Source: Thiotrichaceae bacterium UBA4486 (GTDB lineage Bacteria; Pseudomonadota; Gammaproteobacteria; Eutrophobiales; Eutrophobiaceae). From it: 64,000 nt of DNA. Positions 34,832 through 43,733 of this stretch are shown here, piece by piece; within the stretch, counting starts at the first letter, position 1; each line of letters starts with the position of its first letter. The stretch is taken from contig DGNS01000009.1 in the NCBI GenBank assembly GCA_002389045.1, positions 480,462 through 544,461 of the forward strand, read 5' to 3'. The translations under genes were made by a program, and so were the position numbers. A model generated the notes under the pieces. The model saw only the letters and a list, made by a program, of their open reading frames with translations, did not search any database and had not been told where the DNA came from.

Positions 34832-36730
34832 ATGCCGCTAATAACCCTCGACGATATCTGCATTGAATTCGGTGACCAGCCGATTTTACGCAATGCCAGC
34901 CTGGTTCTGGAGGACAACGAACGCGTCTGCCTGATCGGCCGTAACGGCGCCGGCAAGTCCACACTGCTGAAAATCATCGATGGTGATATTGAACCGGATT
35001 CAGGAGAAATTGTCCGTAAATCGCACTTGCGTATCAGTCAGCTCGCTCAGGCCCTGCCCGATGAACTGCACCTCGACGTGCACGAGTACGTGGAAGGTGG
35101 ATTGCGGCATTTGCGCGAATTGATCGATGCCTGGCATCGCTGCGCCCAAAGCCGCATGGATCGTCATGGATTACGGGAACTCGAGGATCTGCAACAACAG
35201 ATCGAGGCCGAGGGCGGCTGGCATATCGATCAGCGTGTCGCTACCGTGCTTTCAGAACTGGGTTTGCCGGGTGATTGCACACTGGGTGAACTCTCCGGCG
35301 GCTGGCAGCGGCGAGTCGGTCTGGCCCGCGCCCTGGTTTCCAACCCGGAACTGTTGCTGCTCGATGAACCCACCAATCACCTGGACCTGGCCAGTATCCA
35401 GTGGCTGGAAGGCCGCATACGCAATTTCACGGGCACGGTGCTGTTCATTACCCATGACCGCGCCTTCCTGCAAAAACTGGCCACCCGCATCGTCGAACTG
35501 GATCGCACGCGCCTGAGCAGCTGGCCCGGTGATTACCGCAATTTCCTGCGCCGCAAGGAAGAAGCATTACACGCCGAGGACCTCGACAAGGCCCTGTTCG
35601 AAAAGCGGCTGGCCGAGGAAGAAACCTGGATCCGTCAGGGCATCAAGGCCCGGCGCACCCGCAACGAGGGCCGGGTGCGCGCGCTGGAGGCCATGCGCGA
35701 GGAAGCCGCCGAACGTCTGAAATTCCGCCGCGAGCCCGGCGCCCGCATCCATATCGAGAGTTCGGACAATGAATCGGGACGCAAGGTCTGTGACCTGCAC
35801 CAGGTCAGTTATGCTTACGGTAACGAACCGGTCATCAACCAGCTTAACCTGAAAATCCGGCGCGGGGATCGCATCGGACTGGTGGGCAATAACGGCGTCG
35901 GCAAGAGTACGCTGCTGAACCTGATCCTCGGCCGTATTGAACCGCAGTCCGGCACGGTGAAACGCGGCACCAATCTCGAAACGGGCTATTTCGATCAGAT
36001 GCGGCGCGATCTGGACCCGGACAAGACCATCGCCGAGGTGGTCGGTGACGGCCGCGAATACATCCGCCTGAATGGCAAGGACCGCCATGTTATCGGCTAC
36101 CTGCGCGGCTTTCTGTTCAGCGCCAAACGGGCGATGACACCCATCAAGGCCATCTCCGGCGGCGAACGCAACCGGGTCATACTGGCCAGGCTGTTTACCC
36201 GGCCGACCAATTTCCTGGTTCTCGACGAGCCGACCAACGACCTGGATGTCGAAACCCTGGAGGTTCTCGAGGATCGCCTGATGGATTACCAGGGCACGCT
36301 GATCGTGGTCAGCCATGATCGCGCCTTTCTGGACAACGTGGTCAGCAGCATCCTGGTCTTCGAGGATGATCGCATCGAACGTTACGCGGGCGGCTTCAGT
36401 GACTGGCAAAAACGCGGCCGGCACCTGGCCGAGAAAGACAATCCGATCACACAAACTTCCGCCGGCGAAAACCCTGATACTGCCAATAGCGGACAGGACG
36501 GGCGCCGGCGCCTGGGCTACAAGTTACAACGTGAACTGGAACATCTGCCTGATGAGATAGAAACACTGGAACAGCGTATCGGGAAACTGCAGCAACAGAC
36601 CGGTGATCCGGATTTTTATGCGCAAGCCTATGAACACATCCAGCCGGTTCTGGATGAAATCAGTACCTGTCAGCAGGAACTGGATCTGAAGATGAAGCGC
36701 TGGGAAGAACTCGCGAGTATGAGTGAGTAA
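34832..36730 (+). CDS. uup: ABC-F ATPase Uup
   Basis: The 632-residue protein has two ABC domains. The first has Walker A GRNGAGKST, signature LSGGWQRRVGLARAL and Walker B LLLLDEPTNHLD. The second has Walker A GNNGVGKST, signature SGGERNRVILARL and Walker B FLVLDEPTNDLD. A linker and a C-terminal coiled coil (about 560-630, GYKLQRELEHLPDEIETLEQ) identify it as Uup rather than EttA. It is a soluble, ribosome/DNA-associated ATPase. The gene stands alone, downstream of the STAS-like gene. Confidence 0.92.
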   Translation: MPLITLDDICIEFGDQPILRNASLVLEDNERVCLIGRNGAGKSTLLKIIDGDIEPDSGEIVRKSHLRISQLAQALPDELHLDVHEYVEGGLRHLRELIDAWHRCAQSRMDRHGLRELEDLQQQIEAEGGWHIDQRVATVLSELGLPGDCTLGELSGGWQRRVGLARALVSNPELLLLDEPTNHLDLASIQWLEGRIRNFTGTVLFITHDRAFLQKLATRIVELDRTRLSSWPGDYRNFLRRKEEALHAEDLDKALFEKRLAEEETWIRQGIKARRTRNEGRVRALEAMREEAAERLKFRREPGARIHIESSDNESGRKVCDLHQVSYAYGNEPVINQLNLKIRRGDRIGLVGNNGVGKSTLLNLILGRIEPQSGTVKRGTNLETGYFDQMRRDLDPDKTIAEVVGDGREYIRLNGKDRHVIGYLRGFLFSAKRAMTPIKAISGGERNRVILARLFTRPTNFLVLDEPTNDLDVETLEVLEDRLMDYQGTLIVVSHDRAFLDNVVSSILVFEDDRIERYAGGFSDWQKRGRHLAEKDNPITQTSAGENPDTANSGQDGRRRLGYKLQRELEHLPDEIETLEQRIGKLQQQTGDPDFYAQAYEHIQPVLDEISTCQQELDLKMKRWEELASMSE

Positions 36731-36781
36731 CACCGGGTATTTTTCCGCTCACGAGATAATACACGCGCTGATCCATATATG

Positions 36782-36913
36782 TGTTCCAAATCGGTGTACA
36801 GTCGGGAACCATACAAACAGACCGTATGCGGCAGGGATGCCGCATCCGAGCTACAGGGACGTATTTACCGCGTGTCTGCGTTATGGTTCCCGACTGTACA
36901 CCGATTTGGAACA
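36782..36913. repeat. 132-bp element with perfect 32-bp inverted ends
   Basis: The left arm (36782-36813) is exactly complementary to the right arm (36882-36913). The arms begin TGTTCCAAATCGG and end CCGATTTGGAACA. Inside, the arms continue imperfectly (CAGAC/GTCTG, GCGG/CCGC), and a further perfect 7-bp hairpin lies at 36827-36844 with a 4-base loop. The whole could fold into a large cruciform. It sits between uup and the SprT-like gene, and has no ORF of its own. A miniature inverted-repeat transposon or an RNA structure are the main options. No target-site duplication is obvious. Confidence 0.85.
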
Positions 36914-36918
36914 GGTAT

Positions 36919-37437
36919 TTAGCCCGCCGCAACCAGCAATTGCTTGCACACCCGGCAGTAATAACGCGCTCCGCGTATCACGCGATGGTGACGGATGCTG
37001 GTCAGTTCATGGTGACGGCAGACACAGCGGTATCCATAGCGGCGGTAACGGCGCTGCGGAATATCACTCATATCGAAATCACAGGTTACCCGCGGGTCCG
37101 CGCCGAGCAGGCGCATGATCGATTGCCATTCACGCCCGTGCGGCCGGGTCCGCGCCATTCCATACAGCATGTCCACCGCGTAATGGGCCGCTTCATGCGG
37201 CACGGTGCCTTCGAGGTTATCGCGGTAATAACGTGAGAACAGCCAGGGATTGTAACGAATGACGCGCTGATTCTTTTTTACCCGGTACATGCCGGCGGAT
37301 CGGCCGCGCAGATCAAACAGCACCGGGATCATCGGCAGGTCAATGCCCAGTTCCTGGGCCAGCCGCTGCACGATCTCTTCAGTACGCCGGATCACTTGCC
37401 CGCATTGTTGTTCGTCCAGGGGGCAACGCTGATTCAT
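36919..37437 (-). CDS. SprT-like zinc protein
   Basis: The protein is 172 residues from the ATG at 37437 (MNQRCPLDEQQ); an in-frame start 96 bases upstream would overlap the next gene. The SprT-like metalloprotease motif is VPHEAAHYAVDMLYG (HExxH), and the C-terminus has a zinc ribbon (CVCRHHE, YYCRVCK). Related SprT/Spartan domains act on DNA-protein crosslinks in eukaryotes; the bacterial role is unknown. It follows the DUF4010 gene on the same strand by 16 bases, so the two are probably an operon. Confidence 0.86.
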   Translation of the reverse strand: MNQRCPLDEQQCGQVIRRTEEIVQRLAQELGIDLPMIPVLFDLRGRSAGMYRVKKNQRVIRYNPWLFSRYYRDNLEGTVPHEAAHYAVDMLYGMARTRPHGREWQSIMRLLGADPRVTCDFDMSDIPQRRYRRYGYRCVCRHHELTSIRHHRVIRGARYYCRVCKQLLVAAG

Positions 37438-37453
37438 GAGATCCGGGTGCGCT

Positions 37454-38713
37454 TTACGGGGCAGTAAGGAAGCCGGTAATGATGGCCACCAGCAATACCG
37501 ATCCAACCGGAAGCAGCAGCCGTTTGCCGCCAATGATGACCGCCATCAGCCCCTTTACCAGGGTATTGACGATCGCGGCGAGTATGATCGCCCTGACAGC
37601 CGTATCCAGTACCAGTTTGCCTTCTTCCGCCATCCGCGCCAGGGCAAGATTGATGGCATCGACATCGCTGATGCCTGAAATGCCGGCCAGGATCATGACA
37701 CCGGCGTCACCGAACCAGTTTTTTAAACCATGCGCGAAAAAAGTGACCAGCGCCAGCAACAAGCCCAGTTGCAGGGCTGTTTTCAGTTCAAACGGATTTC
37801 TGAATGTCTGGCTGGTGTCCGTCGAGGTTTTTCCCGGTCGCGTGGACAGCCAGCCGGCGGAAACAAAACAGACCACCCCCATCAGGCCGAGCGGCAACAG
37901 CATCTGCTGCGCAACCGGTGGATAGAGGATACCGGCCAGCAACAGCATTCGTGGATACATAGTGCCCGCCGACACCAGGATGCCCGTGGCAATGAGGTTG
38001 GCCAGATCCGGATTTTTGCGGCAAATACGGGAAAAGTGCAGTGTCAGAGCCGTTGACGAGGCCAGCCCACCTAGCAACCCTGTTAGCATCAAGCCGCGCC
38101 GGGCGCCGATGACCTTGACGCCGAAATAACCGACAAATGAAATCCCGGCGATCAACACCACCATCCACCAGATGACATAGGGATTCAGCGCCTCCCACGG
38201 TCCATAACCCCGGTTCGGCAACACAGGCAGGATCACCACGGAGATCAGCAGCAGCTTGAGAACCGCTAACAGCTCGTAACGCTGTATGTTTGCCTCAAAC
38301 CGGTGCAACAGCGTTTTCATGCCGAGCAAGGTGGTCATGATGACGGCCACGGCCGCGGCCACGCTGATATAACCGTACATGATCACCGCACCCAGGATAA
38401 AGGTCAGCAGGGAGGCGACGACAGTGGTAATGCCATAGTCATGATCTTCGCTGGCGGCAATGATATGCGAGGCGGTCATCAATGCGGCCAGGCCGAGAAA
38501 CGAGAAGCCCAGAACAACCGGACTGGTTTGCATGGCAAGCAATCCGCACAGTGCGCCCAGGAGTCCGATCAGACCGAAGGTGCGCATGCCGGTAATACGC
38601 CGGGCGCCGCTGCCTTCCTTTTGTTCACGTTCGTATTGTCCGCGTTCAAGACCTGTCAACAGGCCGATGGCCAGGGCAACCGTCAAACGCAGGAAAAGTT
38701 CGTACTGGGTCAT
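37454..38713 (-). CDS. MgtC-N-like / DUF4010 membrane protein
   Basis: The 419-residue integral membrane protein has about 12 hydrophobic segments. The N-terminus carries an MgtC/SapB-like domain (ALAIGLLTGLERG, TFGLIGLLGALCGLLAM) and the C-terminal half is a DUF4010-type domain (LPNRGYGPWEALNPYVIWW, GISDVDAINLALARM). The two-domain arrangement is a known family of unknown function. It is in tandem with the SprT-like gene. Confidence 0.82.
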   Translation of the reverse strand: MTQYELFLRLTVALAIGLLTGLERGQYEREQKEGSGARRITGMRTFGLIGLLGALCGLLAMQTSPVVLGFSFLGLAALMTASHIIAASEDHDYGITTVVASLLTFILGAVIMYGYISVAAAVAVIMTTLLGMKTLLHRFEANIQRYELLAVLKLLLISVVILPVLPNRGYGPWEALNPYVIWWMVVLIAGISFVGYFGVKVIGARRGLMLTGLLGGLASSTALTLHFSRICRKNPDLANLIATGILVSAGTMYPRMLLLAGILYPPVAQQMLLPLGLMGVVCFVSAGWLSTRPGKTSTDTSQTFRNPFELKTALQLGLLLALVTFFAHGLKNWFGDAGVMILAGISGISDVDAINLALARMAEEGKLVLDTAVRAIILAAIVNTLVKGLMAVIIGGKRLLLPVGSVLLVAIITGFLTAP

Positions 38714-38782
38714 AATAATGCCATGGTTAACCGGTTATGCTGCATGACCAGGGGTTCATCAGTATATCAGCCTGATCGGTTC

Positions 38783-38859
38783 CCTGTTCCCTGTATCCTG
38801 TAATCTGTTATCTGTTATCTGTTATCTGTTATCTGTAGTCTGTAGTCTGTAGTCTGCAC
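38783..38859. repeat. Heptanucleotide tandem repeat array
   Basis: Eleven 7-base units occur head to tail: CCTGTTC, CCTGTAT, CCTGTAA, four TCTGTTA, three TCTGTAG and TCTGCAC. The array overlaps the 3' end and stop of the hydroxyacid oxidase gene, so the last codons of that protein are repeat-encoded. Because 7 is not a multiple of 3, gain or loss of a unit would change the C-terminus. Confidence 0.93.
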
Positions 38860-39979
38860 TCATGGCTTCAAATTCCGTACATCCGAGTTGTTGCAGGGTG
38901 CGGGTGATTTCATCACGAAATATTTCTATTGCCTGGCGGGGTCCGTCAGCGCCTGCCGCCGCCAGCGCATACATGAAAGAACGCCCGGAAAACACGGCAC
39001 TGGCGCCGAGTGCCCGCGCCCGCACCACATCGAGACCGCTGCGAATGCCACTGTCCAGCATGACGGTCATTCGCTCGCGCAACGAGGACGGCAACGCCTG
39101 CAGCGCGGCGATACTGGACGGCGCCGCATCCAGTTGCCGGCCGGCATGATTGGACAGGATGACGCCATCGGCACCCAGGTCCGCGGCGGCGCTGATATCG
39201 CTGCCGCGCTGCAGGCCCTTGATGATCAGCGGGCCCTGCCAGAGCGAGCGAATTTCCTGAAGACGTTCAATGCTCACCCCGGGACAGAAAAATTGCGTCA
39301 GAAATTCTCCCAGGTGTTTGATGTCACCGCTATCACTATAAGGCATCAGGTTCATAAAACGGGGCATGCCGTGACGCAGGGTCAACAACGCCCAGAGCGG
39401 GCGGCGTATGACCTGTGCAACCAGACGGGGAGTAATTCTGAACGGCAGGATCAAACCATTCTTCAATTCGCGATCACGTTTGGCGCCTACCGGTATATCC
39501 ACCGTGACCACCAGCGCCTTGAACCCGGCGCGGCCGGCACGTTCGATCAGATCACGCATGATCGCCCGGTCGCGCGGTACGTAGAGTTGAAACCAGCCCA
39601 CGTCGGGTGCGTTCGCGGCAATGTCTTCCAGCGCCGTCGTGCCCATGGTGCTGTAAATATAAGGGATATTGGCGGCCTGGGCGGCGCGGGCCAGGCGGGA
39701 TTCACCGTTCGGCCACATCATGTTACCGAGTCCAACGGGTGAAACACCGATGCCGAGATCATAGTCATGATCAAACAGCCGGCAATGCGTATTCACCGTG
39801 CCTACATCGCACAGATAGCGCGGCCACAGGATCACGTTATCAAGGTCGCCGCGGTTGCGGCGCAGGCAGAACTCGCCGCCGATCCCCGACTCCAGGTAAT
39901 CCACGGCAAAGGCCGGGATACGCTTGCGCGCCTTTGCGGCCATATCGGCAATCGACGGCATGGCGGGATTGTAGTTCAT
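38822..39979 (-). CDS. FMN-dependent alpha-hydroxy-acid oxidase/dehydrogenase (LldD-like)
   Basis: The 385-residue protein has the FMN TIM-barrel fold. Features are SPVGLGNMMWPNGESRLARA (substrate Tyr region upstream), STMGTTALEDIA, FQLYVPRDRAIM, the catalytic Lys-containing PLIIKGLQRGSD, the active-site His in LSNHAGRQLDAAPS (usually SNHGGRQLD), and DSGIRSGLDVVRARALGASA with FSGRSFMYAL. It oxidises an L-2-hydroxyacid (lactate, glycolate, mandelate or similar) and passes electrons to quinone or O2. The C-terminal tail (YRLQTTDNR) is encoded by heptamer repeats and is probably not essential. Confidence 0.88.
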   Translation of the reverse strand: MNYNPAMPSIADMAAKARKRIPAFAVDYLESGIGGEFCLRRNRGDLDNVILWPRYLCDVGTVNTHCRLFDHDYDLGIGVSPVGLGNMMWPNGESRLARAAQAANIPYIYSTMGTTALEDIAANAPDVGWFQLYVPRDRAIMRDLIERAGRAGFKALVVTVDIPVGAKRDRELKNGLILPFRITPRLVAQVIRRPLWALLTLRHGMPRFMNLMPYSDSGDIKHLGEFLTQFFCPGVSIERLQEIRSLWQGPLIIKGLQRGSDISAAADLGADGVILSNHAGRQLDAAPSSIAALQALPSSLRERMTVMLDSGIRSGLDVVRARALGASAVFSGRSFMYALAAAGADGPRQAIEIFRDEITRTLQQLGCTEFEAMSADYRLQTTDNR

Positions 39980-40027
39980 GAACCCGGTGTTCTCCCTTTT
40001 ATTGGCAAGGTCGTGCTGCCAGCCCCG

Positions 40028-41113
40028 TTACTCACAGCCCGCAGCCCGGTCGGGCGCGGCGCAGGGCCGGCGTGAGAAGACCTCATCCGGCACGCCCATG
40101 GCTGCTTTCAAGCGGATATCGCGATCCCATTTATTTTTTATACCGGTAATTTGCCAGGCTTTTTTGATCCCCGTATGCCGGACATGGTACCACGGTGACA
40201 CTACGGGGAAAGATTGCAGCGGCCAGTCGCTGCCGTAGATCATACGTTCGGTGACGCCAGGGACATTGAGCGCGCGCACCAGAAAACCGGTCTTGTTGAT
40301 TTGCGTGAGGCTGGAGATATCCGTGTACAAGTTCGGGTATTGATCAAACATGGGCAGGATGCGTTCGAAGTTGTCTTCACCTTCGGATACCCCGGTCGTG
40401 GAAATATGCGCGGCAATGACAAGCACACCGAGGCGCAACGGCAAGACCAGCTTTTGCGGGTCCGCCAGTTCATCGCGGGCATGAACGAAGGCTTTCTCCC
40501 GGCCCGTGTGCGACAACAGCGGCAGACCGAGTTCCGCCATTTTCCGGTAAAACGGCATCAGCGCCTCATCCGCCGGGTCGATGTCCATGATCGACGGTAT
40601 CCACTTGATCAGCACCGCGCCCTGTTCCGCCACCTGTTCCAGCAGTTCCAGGCTGTTACTGCGCCAGGGATTGATGCTGGCGCCGAACAGCAGGTTGTCA
40701 AAACGGGAAGTCTGCCGGTAGACGTAATCGTTGGGCACATAGAACTGGGTGTTTTTACGATCCATCTTCCCGCTGCTGCGGTCATACACACCGTCAATGG
40801 CCAGCACCACAGCCTGATCGACATAGCGGGATTCGTCAATGCGTTGACTCAGGCGTTCCACTACGAGGGCATCACCATGCTCGCGTAACTCGTCTTCCGT
40901 TACCTGCATCCATTTCAGGAACAGACCAAAACGAAAATTATCACGCATGGTCTGGTTCACGAAGGCGCCGGAACCGCCATGACCGAGTCCGGCCACATGG
41001 ACATGCCAGTCGATGATGTGACGATCCTCAAGGTCATCGCCCGCCAGGACAATGAATGGCCGGCAGAACAGCAGCAGGGCAAGCAAGACCAGCAGCCTGT
41101 TAATTATCACCAT
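40028..41113 (-). CDS. Exported amidohydrolase-2 family protein
   Basis: The protein is 361 residues from the ATG at 41113, which gives a signal peptide (MVIINRLLVLLALLLFCRPF, then IVLAG) directly; a TTG 60 bases upstream would add extra residues and is less likely. Amidohydrolase_2 metal-site features are DWHVHVAGLGHG, VLIKWIPSIMD, LLSHTGREKAF, VLVIAAHISTTG and MIYGSDWPLQSF. Relatives include decarboxylases/lactonases of aromatic acids; export to the periplasm is unusual in that group. The lldD-like gene lies downstream on the same strand. Confidence 0.83.
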   Translation of the reverse strand: MVIINRLLVLLALLLFCRPFIVLAGDDLEDRHIIDWHVHVAGLGHGGSGAFVNQTMRDNFRFGLFLKWMQVTEDELREHGDALVVERLSQRIDESRYVDQAVVLAIDGVYDRSSGKMDRKNTQFYVPNDYVYRQTSRFDNLLFGASINPWRSNSLELLEQVAEQGAVLIKWIPSIMDIDPADEALMPFYRKMAELGLPLLSHTGREKAFVHARDELADPQKLVLPLRLGVLVIAAHISTTGVSEGEDNFERILPMFDQYPNLYTDISSLTQINKTGFLVRALNVPGVTERMIYGSDWPLQSFPVVSPWYHVRHTGIKKAWQITGIKNKWDRDIRLKAAMGVPDEVFSRRPCAAPDRAAGCE

Positions 41114-41348
41114 GAACATGAATTCTATACTCCGGCACGCGGAGTAAACATGCAACCGCGGGCGGTTGTTCAATCAAGACCGCCTGCCGGGAGGAGTCGA
41201 ACGCAGTTCTGGGAAATTACGGATACAGCACGCATCAGCATGCATTCGGGAAATGATTGGACCACGGCAACATCGGGAATGCCTGTGGTGGTGGCGGACA
41301 GATACCGCCCCGCTGGTAAACGGCCGCTGCTGCGGGGGGTTACCGGCT

Positions 41349-41606
41349 TTACCGGCTGTCCAGTTGGGCCTGTAAATCGGCGATCTCGGCCTCGATGGCC
41401 GCCATTTGCTCCTTGTATTCGGAAATGGTCATCTCGTTGGCCTCGATCTGTTCGTTCAGCGAGATGTTTTCCTGTTCCAGTCGTTCAATCTCGGCCGTTG
41501 CCTCTTCAAGCGTCATCTCCGGGGACATGCCCCCGGCCAGGGTCAGCATCGGCGTGAACATCAGAATCGAACCCATTAAACCCGCGGCCAGACAGTGAAT
41601 CTTCAT
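41349..41606 (-). CDS. Small exported coiled-coil protein
   Basis: The 85-residue protein has a signal peptide (MKIHCLAAGLMGSILMFTPM, then LTLAGG). The mature domain is one heptad-patterned helix (ATAEIERLEQENISLNEQIE and KEQMAAIEAEIADLQAQL). AAGGAGATACT precedes the start. The size and pattern recall Lpp-like or periplasmic spacer proteins, but it has no lipobox. Function unknown. Confidence 0.72.
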   Translation of the reverse strand: MKIHCLAAGLMGSILMFTPMLTLAGGMSPEMTLEEATAEIERLEQENISLNEQIEANEMTISEYKEQMAAIEAEIADLQAQLDSR

Positions 41607-41735
41607 AGTATCTCCTTAATGTTGGGAACAGACGCCGATCCGGTCTTCCGCACAGGCTCTGTTTCCCGGTAAATCCCCGGATGTTCAACCCTGACCGGCG
41701 TATCCACGCAGTATAGCAACGATGCCGGGGAAGCT

Positions 41736-43400
41736 CTATTTGGACAAGCGCTTGTAATGCATCCGGTGCGGTGTTGCATCCTCGCCCTTGCGGCTGATGA
41801 AATCCTCGTGGTAATCGCTGAAATTGCCCTCAAAAAACACAACTTCGCTGTCGCCCTCAAAAGCCAGTATGTGCGTGGCAATGCGATCCAGAAACCAGCG
41901 ATCATGGGATATCACCATGGCGCAGCCGGGAAAGGCCAGTAACGCTTCTTCCAGAGCGCGCAGGGTTTCCACGTCGAGATCGTTGGAAGGTTCGTCCAGC
42001 AACAGTACGTTGGCACCCTGTTTCAGGGTATTGGCCAGATGCAGGCGGCCGCGTTCACCGCCGGACAGATCGCCGACACGTTTTTGCTGGTCCGATCCCT
42101 TGAAATTAAAACGGCCGACATAGGCGCGTGAATTCACTTCGTAGTTACCGATCACGAGGTTGTCCTGGCCGTTGGATACCGCCTCCCAGACCGTTTTGTT
42201 GTCATCCAGATCCTCGCGACTCTGTTCCACGTAGGCGATCTGCACCGTATCACCAATGTGGATCTCGCCGGTATCCGGTTGTTCGGTCCCGTTAATCATG
42301 CGAAACAGTGTTGACTTGCCGGCGCCGTTACCGCCAATGATGCCGACAATGGCGCCTTTGGGCATGGAAAAGCCCAGGTCCTCGATCAGGACCTTGCCGG
42401 CAAAGCCCTTGGTGACATGCTCGAAATCAATCACGCGATCGCCCAGTCGCTCACCCGGCGGTATATAGATTTCGTTGGTTTCGCTGCGCTTTTGAAATTC
42501 CTGTGAATTCATTTCCTCGAATCGGGCCAGTCGCGCCTTGCTCTTGCTGTGCCGGCCTTTAGGCGCGGTGCGCACCCATTCCAGTTCCTGCTTCATGGCT
42601 TTCTGCCGGGCTGACTCGGCGCGTTCTTCGTGTTCCAGCCGTTGCTCCTTGTTCTCCAGCCATTGCGAGTAATTACCTTCAAAGGGGATCCCGTGTCCGC
42701 GGTCAAGTTCCAGGATCCAGCCGGCCACGTTATCGAGAAAATACCGGTCGTGGGTCACGGCGACCACGGTGCCGTTGAAGTCGGCCAGAAAGCGTTCCAG
42801 CCAGAATACGGATTCGGCATCGAGGTGGTTGGTGGGTTCATCGAGCAGCAGCATGTCGGGACGCGAGAGCAACAACCGGCACAGCGCCACGCGGCGTTTT
42901 TCACCGCCGGAAAGGGTTTCGATACGGGCATCCCAGGGCGGCAGACGCAGGGCATCGGCGGCGCGTTCCAGTGTGTTATCAAGATTATGAGCATCCCAGG
43001 CCTCGATGATCGTTTCACACTTTTCCTGTTGCTTCGCCAGCGCGTCAAAGTCGGCGTTCTCATCAGCATATGCGGCATAGATGGATTCCAGTTCGTGCAG
43101 CGCATCCAGCGGCTCGCGGATGCCATCCTCGACATTGCCGCGCACATCCTTGCTGGCATCCAGTTGCGGCTCCTGCGGCAGAAAGCCCACTTTGATATCG
43201 GGCATCGGCCGCGCCTCGCCATGAATATCGGTATCCACGCCGGCCATGATCTTCAGCAGTGTGGATTTACCCGAACCGTTCAGGCCCAGCACACCGATCT
43301 TGGCGCCGGGAAAGAAGGAAAGAGAGATATCTTTGAGAATTTCGCGTTTCGGCGGGACGATCTTGCCGACGCCGATCATGGTGTAAACGTATTGTGCCAT
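41736..43400 (-). CDS. ettA: ABC-F ATPase EttA
   Basis: The 554-residue protein has the EttA N-terminus MAQYVYTMIGVGKIVPPKRE, Walker A GLNGSGKST and GGNGAGKST, signatures LSGGEKRRVALCRL and LSGGERGRLHLANTL, and Walker B LLLLDEPTNHLD and VLLLDEPSNDLD. The P-site tRNA-interaction linker (residues 240-320, with KGRHSKSKARLARFEEMN) is of EttA type, not Uup. EttA gates translation on the ribosome according to the ATP/ADP ratio. Monocistronic. Confidence 0.96.
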   Translation of the reverse strand: MAQYVYTMIGVGKIVPPKREILKDISLSFFPGAKIGVLGLNGSGKSTLLKIMAGVDTDIHGEARPMPDIKVGFLPQEPQLDASKDVRGNVEDGIREPLDALHELESIYAAYADENADFDALAKQQEKCETIIEAWDAHNLDNTLERAADALRLPPWDARIETLSGGEKRRVALCRLLLSRPDMLLLDEPTNHLDAESVFWLERFLADFNGTVVAVTHDRYFLDNVAGWILELDRGHGIPFEGNYSQWLENKEQRLEHEERAESARQKAMKQELEWVRTAPKGRHSKSKARLARFEEMNSQEFQKRSETNEIYIPPGERLGDRVIDFEHVTKGFAGKVLIEDLGFSMPKGAIVGIIGGNGAGKSTLFRMINGTEQPDTGEIHIGDTVQIAYVEQSREDLDDNKTVWEAVSNGQDNLVIGNYEVNSRAYVGRFNFKGSDQQKRVGDLSGGERGRLHLANTLKQGANVLLLDEPSNDLDVETLRALEEALLAFPGCAMVISHDRWFLDRIATHILAFEGDSEVVFFEGNFSDYHEDFISRKGEDATPHRMHYKRLSK

Positions 43401-43502
43401 TTTGAGATCAGGGAGTTTGCTGTGTGGACGGTAAAATGGTGCGCATTATGTCGATTTCAGCCGGATCCGGCAATGAGTGATGATCGGAAAACACCATTCA
43501 AC

Positions 43503-43558
43503 GTTCAAGGTTCACCGTTCACTGTTCATCGTTGACTGTTCACTGTTCACTGTTCACA
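43503..43558. repeat. Second heptanucleotide repeat array
   Basis: Eight 7-base units: GTTCAAG, GTTCACC, GTTCACT, GTTCATC, GTTGACT, GTTCACT, GTTCACT, GTTCACA. It lies in the intergenic region between ettA and the patatin gene. The consensus GTTCACT differs from the array at 38.8 kb (TCTGTTA/TCTGTAG), but the unit length is the same. Confidence 0.92.
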
Positions 43559-43733
43559 TTGTGTATCGCCCCCATGCGCCCGGAAACATGACAGAACCCA
43601 GGTTCACAGCCAGAATAGCATCAATCCGGATCATTCAGTTTCCTCACCGGCAATACTTTGTAACCAAAACTTCATTGTTCTAATCTTCTGTTTTTGCTTT
43701 AATTTGTGCATTGCACAATCATGGGAGTTGTCT

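Noticed and set aside
38783..43558. Repeat arrays considered as CRISPR.
   Set aside because: Units are 7 bases without spacers, and no cas genes are present.
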